Shown in pieces: positions 33,047 to 43,833 of a stretch of DNA of 64,000 nt (position 1 is the first letter of the stretch; each line of letters begins with the position of its first letter). Made by a program: the position numbers and the translations under genes. This DNA comes from Rhynchonema sp. JSB1_4 (Eukaryota > Nematoda > Chromadorea > Monhysterida > Xyalidae). The DNA lies in NCBI GenBank assembly GCA_030248065.1, contig JASAMV010001447.1, positions 1-64,000 on the forward strand, written 5' to 3'. Below the pieces are notes generated by a model that saw nothing but the letters and a program-made list of their open reading frames with translations, searched no databases and was not told the origin of the DNA.

Positions 33047-34993
33047 CTTCGGTTGCGTATGAAATATTGAAAGGTGGTGCGTTTTGTCACGTCGTGTTTG
33101 TATAAAATGCTCCCACGGAATGCGAAATGAAACTGAACTGAAACTGAATATTAAGAAGAAGTACAACTATACGTCAACAGATCAAACTTGATATTATAGC
33201 TTTACGGCTACTGTTTTGCATCGCGAAGATAAGATAAGGAGCCGTGAAAGTGAGAAACACAACTTGTCACCGTTGTAGTGTGATGTTTTTATCTTCAGCG
33301 GTTGTGCTGCGAAAAAAATATGAGAGACAGTGCACTCGCTTGATCGAACCTGCCACTAAAATCAATACGAACGAACTTGGGTTGAAAACTGACCGAATCG
33401 GGGAAACAGGAGAGCGGCACTGTCAGTGCCGGCCTTGGATTATCCTTTCAGCCTGTCGTTAGTTCTCAAAATGTCTCTTTGCTTACCATCATGAGAGGCC
33501 ATTGAAATTATTTGACAGCAACATGTTTGTGCTTGAAACCTAATGCTCTTTCACATGTGCGACACTGGTACCTAATAAGAGCAGTGAAACATCACATCTG
33601 AGCACATCGTAGTGCATAGTGCAGCGCATGTACGGTGTTGATCATAAAAGAGTAACTGTTGTCACATGTGTCTCGATATTGACGACGAGCACTGTCGTGC
33701 GTGAGACGTGTGCAAGGCCAAGTTTGTGGCCGCATCTTGCTGTGTCTCTGGAACCTCACCTGAACGGTGCGCTGTACGTATAAATATACGAGGTGTTCCA
33801 CCATTCATTGGTTGAGCGGTGGAGATGCGTAGGTGCTGTTTGGGCCTATCACAACATTTCAAACTGAAATATTCGCGGTGCCGCGTGCGATTGTTTTTAG
33901 GATCACGAGCAATAATACACACAAAATTTAGTTGCTCTGGGTTAGGTAAGGGCATACCGTGGCAAAAGAAAGCATTAGAAAATCCAAAAATGATACGTAT
34001 TGAATACATAATGCCAACATGTCCGACCAGTTGGACCTGCAGGTGCTTCCTTCCAGTGTGTGGTATCCGCGAATCCCGTGCCTTGTTCAGTTTGTGGTGC
34101 CCGAATCCCGAAGTTACGCTGAAAAAGAATGCGTCAAGAATAAATTGCAGATTCAGATGCACGCAGTTACTTTTATACAGCAAGAGCATGACATATGAGA
34201 TGATAAAGTCAGTGAGTTTGAGTTCATAGCGTGAAGGATTGAAATCAGTATACTGCTGCACTCTAATTACTGGTCATCAGGTCACTTTTGCAGCGCATGT
34301 TTTGCTGTCGGTATCATATAAAAATGCTGGTTGCTTTGAGTCAGAAGAAATGACAATTCAGTTTTGCATTAATCTGTTTAGGAAATAGTGTGGTTCTTGG
34401 AGATACCGATTGAATCTTTCGGAGTTGGTTAGTCAAGGTTATTTACAGTCCGATATAATTGTCAGAAACAATATTTGGGATGTCAGAATTTGTCAGATAT
34501 TCATGATTTATCCTCTGCTTTGTTGCTTGGGGCCTTTTCGTTCACTTTTTGATTTGGTTTTGGATTTGGACAGGGATTTATTTTGCGCGGTTGAAGATGA
34601 AGACTGAGTCGGTTTGGATCGTGATGGTTCTTTTTGGTGGCTGACTGGTGTCGGCGCTGACTGCTCGCTCTTGGACTCCTGGCAATTTGGCTTCGTTTTT
34701 ATAATTTTGTTTGTCTGAGCAGCATCTAGGAACCGGTATTACATTTGTAGTCTCTAAGCGCCACTAATTGGGCATGATGTCAAATCGGCAAGTGCGATTT
34801 GGTCTGTTCAGTCTTTGTAAAACAATTGAGCAGAGCGTGTGATAGGTTCGATGCGCTTAATAACCCCGACGATTTCCGTCATTATAAGCAACATCGCCAA
34901 GAATTACGATTAGATCAGAAGCAGGCGATTGGGCACAAAGCTATAATAGTATCGCTCGATCATGGTCACTCAAATCATTGCAGTTTGTGGAAA
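33047..34993. other. Two-kilobase spacer without recognised genes
   Basis: Lies between the transporter start and the stop of the sushi receptor; both genes are on the minus strand. It holds the transporter promoter and the receptor 3' UTR. The longest frames (33819-34229 on plus, 33662-34261 on minus) overlap each other, lack splice context and resemble no family. A TGAAACATC motif occurs at 33585-33593. Confidence 0.45.
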
Positions 34994-37900
34994 CTAGGAC
35001 TTTTTCATTAATTTCGATCGCACAAGTTTTCCTCCTCCAACCTGTGGTTCGTCCGACCATTCATCCTCATCTTGTTCTGGTGGTGGTTTGCGCTTGGCGA
35101 CGGCGTCCTTACTTCGGTCGTAGCCGTACTCGGACAGGAACCGATCCTTCGGACGACCGGGGATTGAGTGCGCCTCGATGTTCTGGTGAATGTGGACGGA
35201 ATTATTATTGGTCAAAACTTGGTAAAACTTGGTAGGTCAAACTCGTTTTAGGGATGCTCTGACGAAAATGGACATGCGATTTTTAGCAATTTTAGCGCAC
35301 TCCACCCAATGAGTGACCCAGTGAAACGTGGGCAGGCATCGGATCTGGTGCGGACTACCGCATCCACACACCCGGATGTCATGTAAGCGTAAGCTGTAAC
35401 ACTTAAGAGTATTGCATTGTGAAACATCAACTCTCCAACCGTGAACTCGACATGTGTGTTCGAATCAAGTGCCATCTGTTTGTTGTCGGCGTTTCGTTCG
35501 ATCGCTGGATTTGGCTCCAATTTGTGTGCAACCGGCACGTCAACGTCTTGCAGCTTGGCGCTGGAAATAAGCATCCTCCTTAATTTCGATGTTTTAAGCC
35601 CCAGTTTTAAGCCTTTATAACGAGTTAGTATGCGCGCAACTTTGTTTTGATTGCACATTTCGACCTGTTTTGACGGACGGGCACCAGGTCATCTTCAGTA
35701 TGACTGCATCAAAGATGGTCACGTGACAAAGCTAGAGTTTTATCTTTTCAAAAAATAACCTATGATTCATAACACGGACCTGTCCAAGTCGGAGTAGCCG
35801 TGGTGGATCCATTCGTGTTTCGGCACTGTTCCGCCTTCAGCCGGCGGACGCGCGTTTCGTAATATTTGTAGCTGAAAGCAATGTCTGCTGAAATCTCTAC
35901 GTCTGACTATCTGACCAGGTACATTTAATCTTGAAGTTCAAAACAAGATAAAAATTTCACAAGCAAAAATCCAACATCTTTTTCGGCACGTTTCGCGATG
36001 CGTCTGTTCTCGGAGTCGATTCGCCGTTTTTCCCTCGCCTCGGCCCATTGACGTCGTTTGGTCGCGTAGACGGCAGCACCGACCAGGCCGATTATGATCA
36101 GGGCGAATAGCAGGCCGAGCACGACGAACAACCACGTCAGATTCGGCGTGACTGCAGACGGTGCAATATAGGTGGGGTGAAACATTAGCTAATGGGACAC
36201 TTCATCTTCATACAGGTGAACCGGATTGTCTGTGCCTTACGGTGGTTGCGACAAGGTTGGCACTTTTGCTGGCTGTACTCAGGCTGAGTGAAGCACAACC
36301 TAAATCCGTCTGTGCGCTGATTGCACGTTACCTCCAAACAGTGAAACATCAGCCAGCACCAACTTTCCACACAGTTTGTCGCGCCCGACCACACGGCCTC
36401 TCCCCTCGATGTCTCGCTGCATGTGATGTGTTGTAAATCGTCGTCGTCATTTTGGTCTTCGATCTTGTATTCATCTTGGCAGTACACGCCTGCAATAATT
36501 GCTACATATGTACATGGCAGTCAGTTTTGCCTGTCAGAAAATTTTTGTCACCAATGTTGCCATAACCCTGCACGGGAAGGTACAGCCGTAATGTCCCGGG
36601 GCGGCCTTCAGAGAGATTCGGGGTCAAATCAAATATGTAGGACCCGGCTTGCTGCAGAGTATTGTTCTAGGCCCAAAAATTAAACTGGGTCCAGGCCACA
36701 TAACCGGGCCTCAATCGATGGGATCCGGGTCTCCGGGACAGGTTTTGAAAGGTCGCAGAAAACATACCAATTTGTTCACCGACTGTGTAGCGTCGTGACA
36801 GCGGACGTGCGTTGGCCACCGGGTTTGGGGGACATCCTGAGTAGCAATGGGTGAAATTGACTCTCTTTCCACTCTCTTTATAGTCACGCAATTGGGACTC
36901 GCCAATGCGGTCACTATACAAAATCTTCACTATTTTAGTAGCGGCACATGGGCTTGGTGGTCACCACGTTCATGAGCAGTTTGGGAACGACTTTTGCTCA
37001 TCGAAACTGTAAGGGCGGACTTAGGTTGAACACGGAAACCGGAACACGGAAATAATTTACACACAAGACAGTTTCATGGATTTCCGTGCACGGAAATATT
37101 TCCGTGTCACGGAAATATTTCCGGTTTCCGTGTTCCGTGATTTTTTTATATTCACGGAACACGGAAATATTTCCGTGTCAGTAGTTGCTGTTTGCGTCAA
37201 CACTCGGGCTTTTGACGTCAGCACGCTGGCTTTTGTCATCACCACCGCAAAAGCACCGTTTGCGTGCATTTCCGTGTTCCGTGATTCTCAAAAATATTCA
37301 CGGAACACGGAACACGGAAATATTTCCGTGTTCCGGTTTCCGTGTTCAACCTAAGTCCGCCCTTAGCCCTATAGGCACCCTTTAAGAAAGTGATTCATGC
37401 GAAGGTCCACTCCGATCGACATTAGGGAACATGACCGACCGAGTTTGCATTTGGGCAGTTGACTGTAGCCCGAATCAGTCTGCCACTGGCCACTTGACGC
37501 ACAGACCACGCGCACTGGTTCGCATTCGTTGACCGGTTTGCCAGTCCTGATCTTGCAGATTTCTTTCAAACGCGATGCATCAGACCAGACGAAATCGGCG
37601 TTTTTGCACGACACCGTAGCCTGAATAGTCATGGGCGCACAGTACTCAGCTGAGTGTGGGGATCTACTTCTCAACCACACGAACATGATCTCTTTGTGCA
37701 ACCAAGCCCGATTGGTAGACGACTTCGGTGACTTGCGGATCTCGTGTGTTCTCCATTGTTTGTAGGTCGGTCAGTTGACAAGCTGGAAGGAATAACTTGC
37801 TTCAGTCATAACAAAGCTACGGTCATTTCTCTATAGTCTTGCGTGGAAGAGCCTTGTATCTACAATCATGTGCAACTGGTGTGTACTGACGATCTACGGT

Positions 37901-40562
37901 GCATCGTTACACCGTCCTAGCACAAGATGATGTTTCATTATCACATCAAGTTCAGAGATCGTAAAATGTGACGCAATCGTAACTTTTCACACAATTAAGC
38001 ATCCATCACTAACCCTTCTTGCACACAATGACCTGCTCCCATGCAGCTGGCTGCGAACTGCCGTCAGCCCAGCGACAATGGACTTGTTGTCGAAGATTTG
38101 CTTGACGTCCTTGGCTGGCGGGAACGTAGTGTCCGGCCTTGCACGACATCCAGGGCTGGGACTCGGGAGCGAAATGGTCAGTGCCTTGTGCCGGTTGGAT
38201 GTTGTATTGAAATACTAGCATGTCGGTGCCGCAACCTGTGTGCGCGTTTGATTATGCAGCACCGGTGTCACAAACAAGGGTCGTTATTATATTTTTAGCC
38301 TATTATCAGGGCTTGTTGGCTGTCACCGTTTCGACCTGTCGTCGCAGACGGGCATAGTGCACTAGGTCAGTCGCCAGTGTTCAAACCAATGATAGAGCGA
38401 CATGCAAACGGCCCTGCTCGTTATGGTGTCAATACCAATTATATATTTCTACATTGGAGAAGGCACGGCGGCAATTACCAGGCAATACTTTTGTACCTTG
38501 TACACATTGTTTCTTTGCGAACAGTTTGGTGGTCAAGCATTTCGCCGTCTGTTTCTGTCCCCATTGCCCGTTGATCTTGACAAACGCGCCCTGGCCTTTG
38601 CACCAAACTTCGATCGATTTTTCAACCTTGACGAATACCTTGGCGCTCACACTGTTGTTGATGTGATAGTCCTTTTCCAGTTGAGCGATTTTGCACGCTG
38701 TAAACAGGCCAAACCGATCGATCTTTCATGATTACACTGTACATGCTTGTGTGAGACAACAATTCTTATCGAAAAGATCCGCGCACCTGCTTCACACTGA
38801 GTCGGTTGTCGTGGACTCCACGTGCCGTTGGAATGGCAATCAAGGGACTGCTGCTTCAGACCCTTGCTGTCTTCCCCGTTTGGGAAGGTAGCTTGCCCAT
38901 TCTTGCACTTCAAGATCAGTGGGGAAGTCGATGGATGGATAGTGGCTGTTGGGCTTTCGAATGACGACAAATCGCCTAACATGGATACTTTGCAGCCTGA
39001 AAATCTTGTTCATGCACAAATGTGTCTGTGTGAAACATCATCTTACATTGGGCTTTATGCTCACCCGGCACGCATGCGGTGATTTGGTCTAGACCCGTCC
39101 ATTTGCCATTGGTGCACGTGAATCGCTTGCTTGTCACCGCGTCGGTCCAACAATGGTTGGCATCACATTTGATGTTCACTGTTGTCTGTTGTGGTCGCAG
39201 ATCACTTTGCGCGCTTTCGGTGACTGCCGGCTTACTGTAGGAATTTGGCTCGACGCTCATCATTTTGGGTTGGAGTTGTTTGTTGTCGATGTCTTTGCAG
39301 CCTGTCAAAGAAATCATAAATGATGTGCAACAGCAGCTAGTTTTGTCCGTTGCTCACTGCGTGTTCACAGACTGGCGGTGCACCGGAATATCGTCAGGGC
39401 CACGTGATCACGCAATAAGAGGCGATATAATGGATATTATTGTTTTCACGAAAACTGTTTTGTAGTTTGATTCAAGACATAATCAAGCAGACACATGCAA
39501 TGGAAATTATCTGAAATGCCCGCGCTCACCTTTCACACACTTTTTCGGTGTCACCCACGTTGTGCCTTTCACACCGGCTTTGCACTGCACCTGCTGTTTC
39601 GCACTTGATCCGCCTTCGACGTGGTAGTCTTCGTTGCAAACAATTGTCACTTTATCTTCGACTTTGTACCCGGTCTTTTTCGCATTGGGGTCGAGGTGTT
39701 GATTTGGGCCGACGTTGATGGTTGTTGTTTCTGGACAATCTGAAACTGAGATCATTGCAACATTGACAAGTGAAACAAAAACAAAAACTTTTGGACACAA
39801 ATCACAAATCATTTGATTGTTCCGCAAACCGACCGGCCTTGCAATCGCCTGGATTCGTGCAACTTTCGCACACTCGCCGGCATGTGATGCCACACACGCC
39901 CGTTGGTGTGATGCACTTCTGACAGCTGCGGTCTGGCTGGGTCTCGCAGGTAACTGTGCTCCAATTTGGCGTTGGACAGGCTGCAGGTGCAGAATGAGAA
40001 ATTGGAATTCGGTTTCTTGCCATGTTTTTGAGCACAATATTTCAAATGTGCAGTAATCTTCCACATAGACTGACGTTCGATGAGTTTCAAAGCCTTGCAA
40101 GTGCCGGGTTGTATCACATCCGCTGGTCCCGTGTTTGAGGTTCGAAGATCGCAGGTAGTCGCGTTATTGTCGGTCCAGAAAAATACGAAGCAACATTCCC
40201 TGTTCTGTAGAACCAACCGGTTATTTCGTGAATACATCTATTAATTCGAAAAATGGTAATCCATAATCCATACTTCTTGGTTCGCCCGTTTCAGGCATTT
40301 GGTCTTGCATTCTTCTAAAGTGATGTCAATCGGTGCTTCTAGTCTTGTTTTCCTTTTATCCAAACAGCCGGTCTCATCTTTCATTTCATAAGTCAAGGCT
40401 GAAACATGCACCTTTCTGGGTTGCACGACGTTCATTGGGTTTTGCCAAAATCACTGCAAAAACCCTCAATAGGTAACAAGGTAAAATAGAAAACCAACAT
40501 TGGTGAATTAGAACCAGCAACAGCGACAGCATCAAAGCCATTTTCGGGTTGTGCATATTCAT
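34994..40562 (-). CDS. Single-pass receptor: apple/PAN-like, Cys-rich, seven sushi (CCP) repeats
   Basis: Exons: 40562-40499 (signal peptide MNMHNPKMALMLSLLLVL), 40398-40274 and 40204-40075 (apple/PAN-like: CLDKRKT...TLEECKTKCL...CCFVFFWTDNNATTC), 39980-39834 (ten-cysteine module), then CCP modules in 39739-39530, 39301-39065, 38996-38787, 38697-38497, 38235-38014, 37782-37440 (with one small unresolved intron near 37640-37690) and 36836-36768 plus 36489-36364. The transmembrane exon 36151-35976 reads LFVVLGLLFALIIIGLVGAAVY. The cytoplasmic tail is in 35871-35780, 35560-35440 and 35182-34994. Every extracellular module exon is phase 1-1, as in shuffled domains. Each CCP has the four-cysteine pattern with a Trp before the last Cys. 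The role (adhesion, complement-like recognition or synaptic clustering) is not determinable. Introns after 40499, 36364, 35976 and 35440 start GTTGG. Confidence 0.85.
35660..35735 (+). repeat. Dispersed intronic repeat, copy 3 (longest)
   Basis: TTTCGACCTGT opens the copy, followed by GACGGGCACCAGGTCATCTT, CAGTATGACTGC and GGTCACGTGAC. The 5' TTTCGACCTGT part is shared with the partial copy near 38328 and the minus-strand copy near 21010. It lies in a cytoplasmic-tail intron of the sushi receptor. Confidence 0.65.
37010..37365. mobile_element. Foldback-like MITE of CCGTGTTC units
   Basis: About 45 bp of identical inverted ends beginning TAAGGGCGGACTTAGG, then TTGAACACGGAAACCGG. The arms are arrays of ACACGGAAATATTTCCGTG, itself palindromic, so the element can fold almost completely. 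If TA is the target duplication, the tips are AGGGCGG. No 8-bp duplication is visible. It lies in an intron of the sushi receptor. Confidence 0.75.
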
Positions 40563-40801
40563 GGTGATTTCACTCTTGAAATGAATCACTGTCAGAAGCG
40601 GCCAGTGATAAATCGTTGTGTCGTTCGATAGAGGAATAAATTGAATGAGCGAAAAAGTACAGATACCAGCGGTTACCAGAGAACTTCTGATGGCATTTAT
40701 TATGCATGTATGATGCACCATGTGTCCGCCGCATGACACCCTCGATCCTCCACGCACCTGTTTTTTGAAAAATTCTTTTTCTTTTCTTGCAATTAGCGCT
40801 A

Positions 40802-40987
40802 CCGTATTGTCGGAAATCAGAGATCGGAAACGGGCAGTCAAAGAGATCACACAAAGTCATTTTAGGGGTATTTTTGGGACAATTTTTAGAAATTTTGGGC
40901 AGTGAAAAAATACAACCCCCCAAAAAATAGAGCCCCCCTAAATGGGGTCAGTGAAAAAATACAAGCCCCCCTTGCTGTATTTTAGGG
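40802..40987. mobile_element. CCGTA-end MITE, right side cut by a hAT-like insertion
   Basis: The left end CCGTATTGTCGGAAAT follows a TA at 40800-40801. The body has ATAGAGCCCCCC and ATACAGCCCCCC units. The expected right end (TATTTTAGG) is reached at 40978-40986, but sequence passes at once into a CAGTGTTGGAGG end at 40988, so the right tip is missing or displaced. Confidence 0.5.
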
Positions 40988-41515
40988 CAGTGTTGGAGGT
41001 GGGGCGGTGGGGGGGGGGGGTTTGGGCTTGGGGGGGGTAGCCCCCACCAGTGTTGGAGGTGGGGGGTTTGGGGGGGGGGTAGCCCCCCCCCAGTACAGTA
41101 GGTATCCCCCCCTCGCCTGGTACAGTAGGTATACCCCCCCCGATGTTTGGCATGGTACAGTAGGTATCCCCCCGATTTTCACCCCGGTACAGTAGGTATC
41201 CCCCCCGATTTTGCCCCAAAGGTGCCAATTTTTTACCAAAATGGCCAAAATTAGTGTAAAATCAGTGGATTTTGCCTCAAATTACCCAAAATTCGCGCGC
41301 TACGCGCGCAAATACTACGTTTTCACACGATTCCACACATAATAAAAACATTGAAAATTTTCACCCCAAAACCTAACCCCCCCCCCCCAACCCCCCCCCA
41401 AACCCCCCCTAGGTACGTAACCCCCCCCAGGCCATCGGCTTTGGTACAGTAGGTATCCCCTCCCCCCCTCTCCGAGCGCGGTACAGTAGGTATCCCCCCC
41501 TCCAGTAGGGATCGG

Positions 41516-42290
41516 CGTCGGTCATGTAGACCGACACCGACACCGACACCGACACTTTTTTGGAAAGTACCGACACCGGCGAAAAAGCACGCCGACACCG
41601 ACACCGACAGTGAAAAAATGACCGACACCGACAGTAAAACCGAGTTTGCCTTTTTTAGCCCTAAAAACTTATTTGTTAGCCCTTTGTGTGGTGGCGCAAC
41701 AACGAAGTGTTGTTCCCTCGTTTGTCGAAAATGGCGAAACGGTACTTATCAGCAGCACCGAAGCAGCACTGTAGCAGCATCTACACGAAGTACCGAAATC
41801 GCTTGAAACCAGACACTGCTGAAAAGTTGTTGTTCCTGAAGCGTATGCTACCCACGTGTCAATACTTGTACAATTGAGTGTATCTGATGTGATGGAGAAT
41901 AATGATGTATCGGTGTCCTTCGCAAATAACTCGTGATTGATATTTCTCATTCTGTTCGCATGTCTTTCCTTTAATCTGATTCCAAAAAAATTGTTCTCTT
42001 GTTGTGTTGCACTGCTGCAGAATTGAAACTGAACCGTGTATGAGGAATTGGTCGTTCAAAACCAGCGCTTGGCGCTTTTTTATATGTTGTGGACAACTAA
42101 AGAACATAATCAGTACGAAATATATTTTTTTTCTAATAGTAGTTGGCTGCCGAAAAATTGGGGACCGACACTACCGACACCTGAAAAAAACCGACACTTT
42201 TGTGGACCGACACCGACACCGACACCGACACCGACATTAGTAGTGTCGGTACCTACACCGACTTTTTTCCGACACCGACGCCGATCCCTA
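41516..42290. mobile_element. hAT element remnant (TAGGGATCGGCGTCGG ends), TSD CCCTCCAG
   Basis: Perfect 16-bp TIRs TAGGGATCGGCGTCGG and exact CCCTCCAG duplications at 41508-41515 and 42291-42298. Both subterminal regions are ACCGACACCGACA arrays in opposite orientation. The centre encodes a hAT transposase C-terminal fragment. Nested in 41048-42314, so the youngest of the local stack. Confidence 0.92.
41686..41877 (+). pseudogene. hAT transposase C-terminal dimerisation (hATC) fragment
   Basis: A 63-codon frame ending in a stop reads WWRNNEVLFPRLSKMAKRYL, then a shortened region, then IYTKYRNRLKPDTAEKLLFL. These are the two hallmark blocks of the hATC domain: W-rich start with FP.LS..A..YLS, and the K.RNRL.P...E.LLFLK end. 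The S-E-R-x-F-S segment expected between them is missing, consistent with an internal deletion. No catalytic DDE region or BED finger remains in the element, so it is non-autonomous. Confidence 0.82.
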
Positions 42291-42729
42291 CCCTCCAGAG
42301 TACCTCCAACACTGGCCCCCACCAGTACAGTAGGTATCCCCCTCGCTTGGTACAGTAGGTACCCCCGATGTTTGAGCATATTCTATGGTTTGTGTCTCAA
42401 AATAATGATCTACGAAGTATCCCGTGAGCCGTTAGACGGACGTTTGTTCGCCGAGTCCGAACGCCAGTGGAAGCACTGGCCCACTTTTTACCAACTACAG
42501 GGCCCGGTCCACAGAAGCGGATACCTCAGTGTGGTGGCAGGCCCATGTGTTGGAGGAAGTATGATGCGGGGTTGGGACCAGAAGCGTGAGAGGTATGATT
42601 TTGGTCACCCCAAAAGGCGAAAAAACCGTTTTTGTGATACAATTTTGGCCAAAAATGAGGTAAAAATGGTACTTTTTCCAAATTTTCGCCGAAAATCGCC
42701 TAAAAATAGGTATTATGGGTGGGTGAGAT

Positions 42730-43270
42730 CAGTGTAGTGGCAGGCAAATGGTTGCAAGCAGTGTAGTTCCTGGTCCGGCGCGGCGGTTAGTGTACCTACC
42801 CCTTTTTTCCGGGGGACCCCCCCTCCCCCCCCAGGAACTACACTGGTTGCAAGGTACCCTTGGGGGGGGATGGATCCAGATGGTTGCAAGGTACCCCCTA
42901 CCCAGCCTCCGGAAGGTTGCAAGGTACCCGAGGTCCGAAAAAAGGGTGTTTTTTGCATGCATTATACTGCAAATTTGGCCGAAAAATAGGTACTTTTTTG
43001 CATTTTGGCCGAAAATTTGCCTAAAATACCTATTATATGGAGGTTTGCGCGCGGAGCGCGCGAATTTTGGGGTTTTGAGGTCGAAAAACACCCATTTTTG
43101 CCTATAAAAACCATAAATTGATGGTTGCAAGGTACCCTCCATGGCTCCATGGTGGTTGCAAGGTAACCTACCCTTCCCCCCATCCCCCCCCCAAGGGGTG
43201 GTTGCAAGGTACCTACTCCTTAGGGGGGGGGGGAAGCCCCCCCCATCCCCCCCCCCCAGCCACTACACTG
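42730..43270. mobile_element. Middle hAT-like element, TSD GGTGAGAT
   Basis: Ends CAGTGTAGTGGCAGG and CAGTGTAGTGGCTGG (read inward), exact GGTGAGAT duplications (42722-42729 and 43271-43278). Both arms consist of GGTTGCAAGGTACC units. The core includes GCGCGCGGAGCGCGCG. It contains the 87-bp element 42759-42845. Confidence 0.88.
42759..42845. mobile_element. 87-bp hAT-like micro-element, TSD GTTGCAAG
   Basis: Ends CAGTGTAGTTCCTGG and the exact inverse CCAGGAACTACACTG, with exact GTTGCAAG duplications at 42751-42758 and 42846-42853. Only about 57 bp separate the TIRs: one GGTTAGTGTACCTACC unit and a CCCCCCC tract. It is the shortest complete copy of its family here. Confidence 0.9.
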
Positions 43271-43410
43271 GGTGAGATTTTTGGGAAAATAAGGTCGAAA
43301 AACACAAATTTTTTGCGTTACCCCAGCCCCCCTCGGGTTTTGTGGTAGGTAAGTACTGAGAGGGGGTAACCCCCCAACCCCCTGGCCCCTGCCACTACTA
43401 TGCCTTACCT

Positions 43411-43690
43411 TAAGGGGGTTTCGTTTTTGGGTGAAATTTTTAATGTTTTTATTATGTGTGGAATCGTGTGAAAACGCAGTATTTGCGCGCGTAGCGCGCG
43501 AATTTTGGGTAATTTGAGGTAAAAACCACTGATTTTACACTAATTTTGGCCATTTTGGTCAAAAATCGGCACTTTTGGGGCAAAATCGGGGGATATATAC
43601 TGTACCGGGATGAAAATCGGGGGGATACCTATTGCAGGCCAGAGAGTGGGAGATACTGCACCTGAGCGCGGGGGAGATACTGTGCCTTTG
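43411..43690. repeat. Degraded fragment of the CAGTGTTGGAGG family
   Basis: The core TTTTTAATGTTTTTATTATG, then GCGCGCGTAGCGCGCG and the arm GGGGGATACCT...TACTGTACC, match the internal order of 41048-42314 and 50518-51066 in the opposite orientation. No ends or duplications are recognisable. It lies just upstream of PPWD1. Confidence 0.6.
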
Positions 43691-43833
43691 GGCATCCCCC
43701 AGGCACAGCACGAGCACGGACCTCCATTCCCCAGACTTATCTTGTCGATTCATTCTACAGCAAAGAAGCAAACAAAAACGACTCTTTTCGCTACCTACCG
43801 AAGTATTGTGACGACAACTCGACAATTTTAAAA

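Larger units (their letters stand above)
41048..42314. mobile_element. hAT-like element (CAGTGTTGGAGG family), TSD GCCCCCAC
   Basis: Identical octamers GCCCCCAC at 41040-41047 and 42315-42322 bracket inverted CAGTGTTGGAGGT ends. It is inserted into another copy of its own family, whose left end begins at 40988. The arms are GGTACAGTAGGTATCCCC units. The core includes the palindrome-like GCGCGCTACGCGCGC. The element 41516-42290 is nested near its right end. Confidence 0.85.
42527..43402. mobile_element. Outer hAT-like element of a three-level nest
   Basis: Ends CAGTGTGGTGGCAGG and CATAGTAGTGGCAGG (read inward), flanks GGATACCT and CCTTACCT (5 of 8). The interior consists of GGTCGAAAAACAC and GCCGAAAATCGCC units. 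It is interrupted by the complete element 42730-43270. The duplication is degraded, consistent with the greatest age in the nest. Confidence 0.55.

Noticed and set aside
33662..34261. 199-codon minus-strand frame and an overlapping 136-codon plus-strand frame.
   Set aside because: They overlap each other on opposite strands, lack splice partners, and show no domain, signal peptide or family resemblance.
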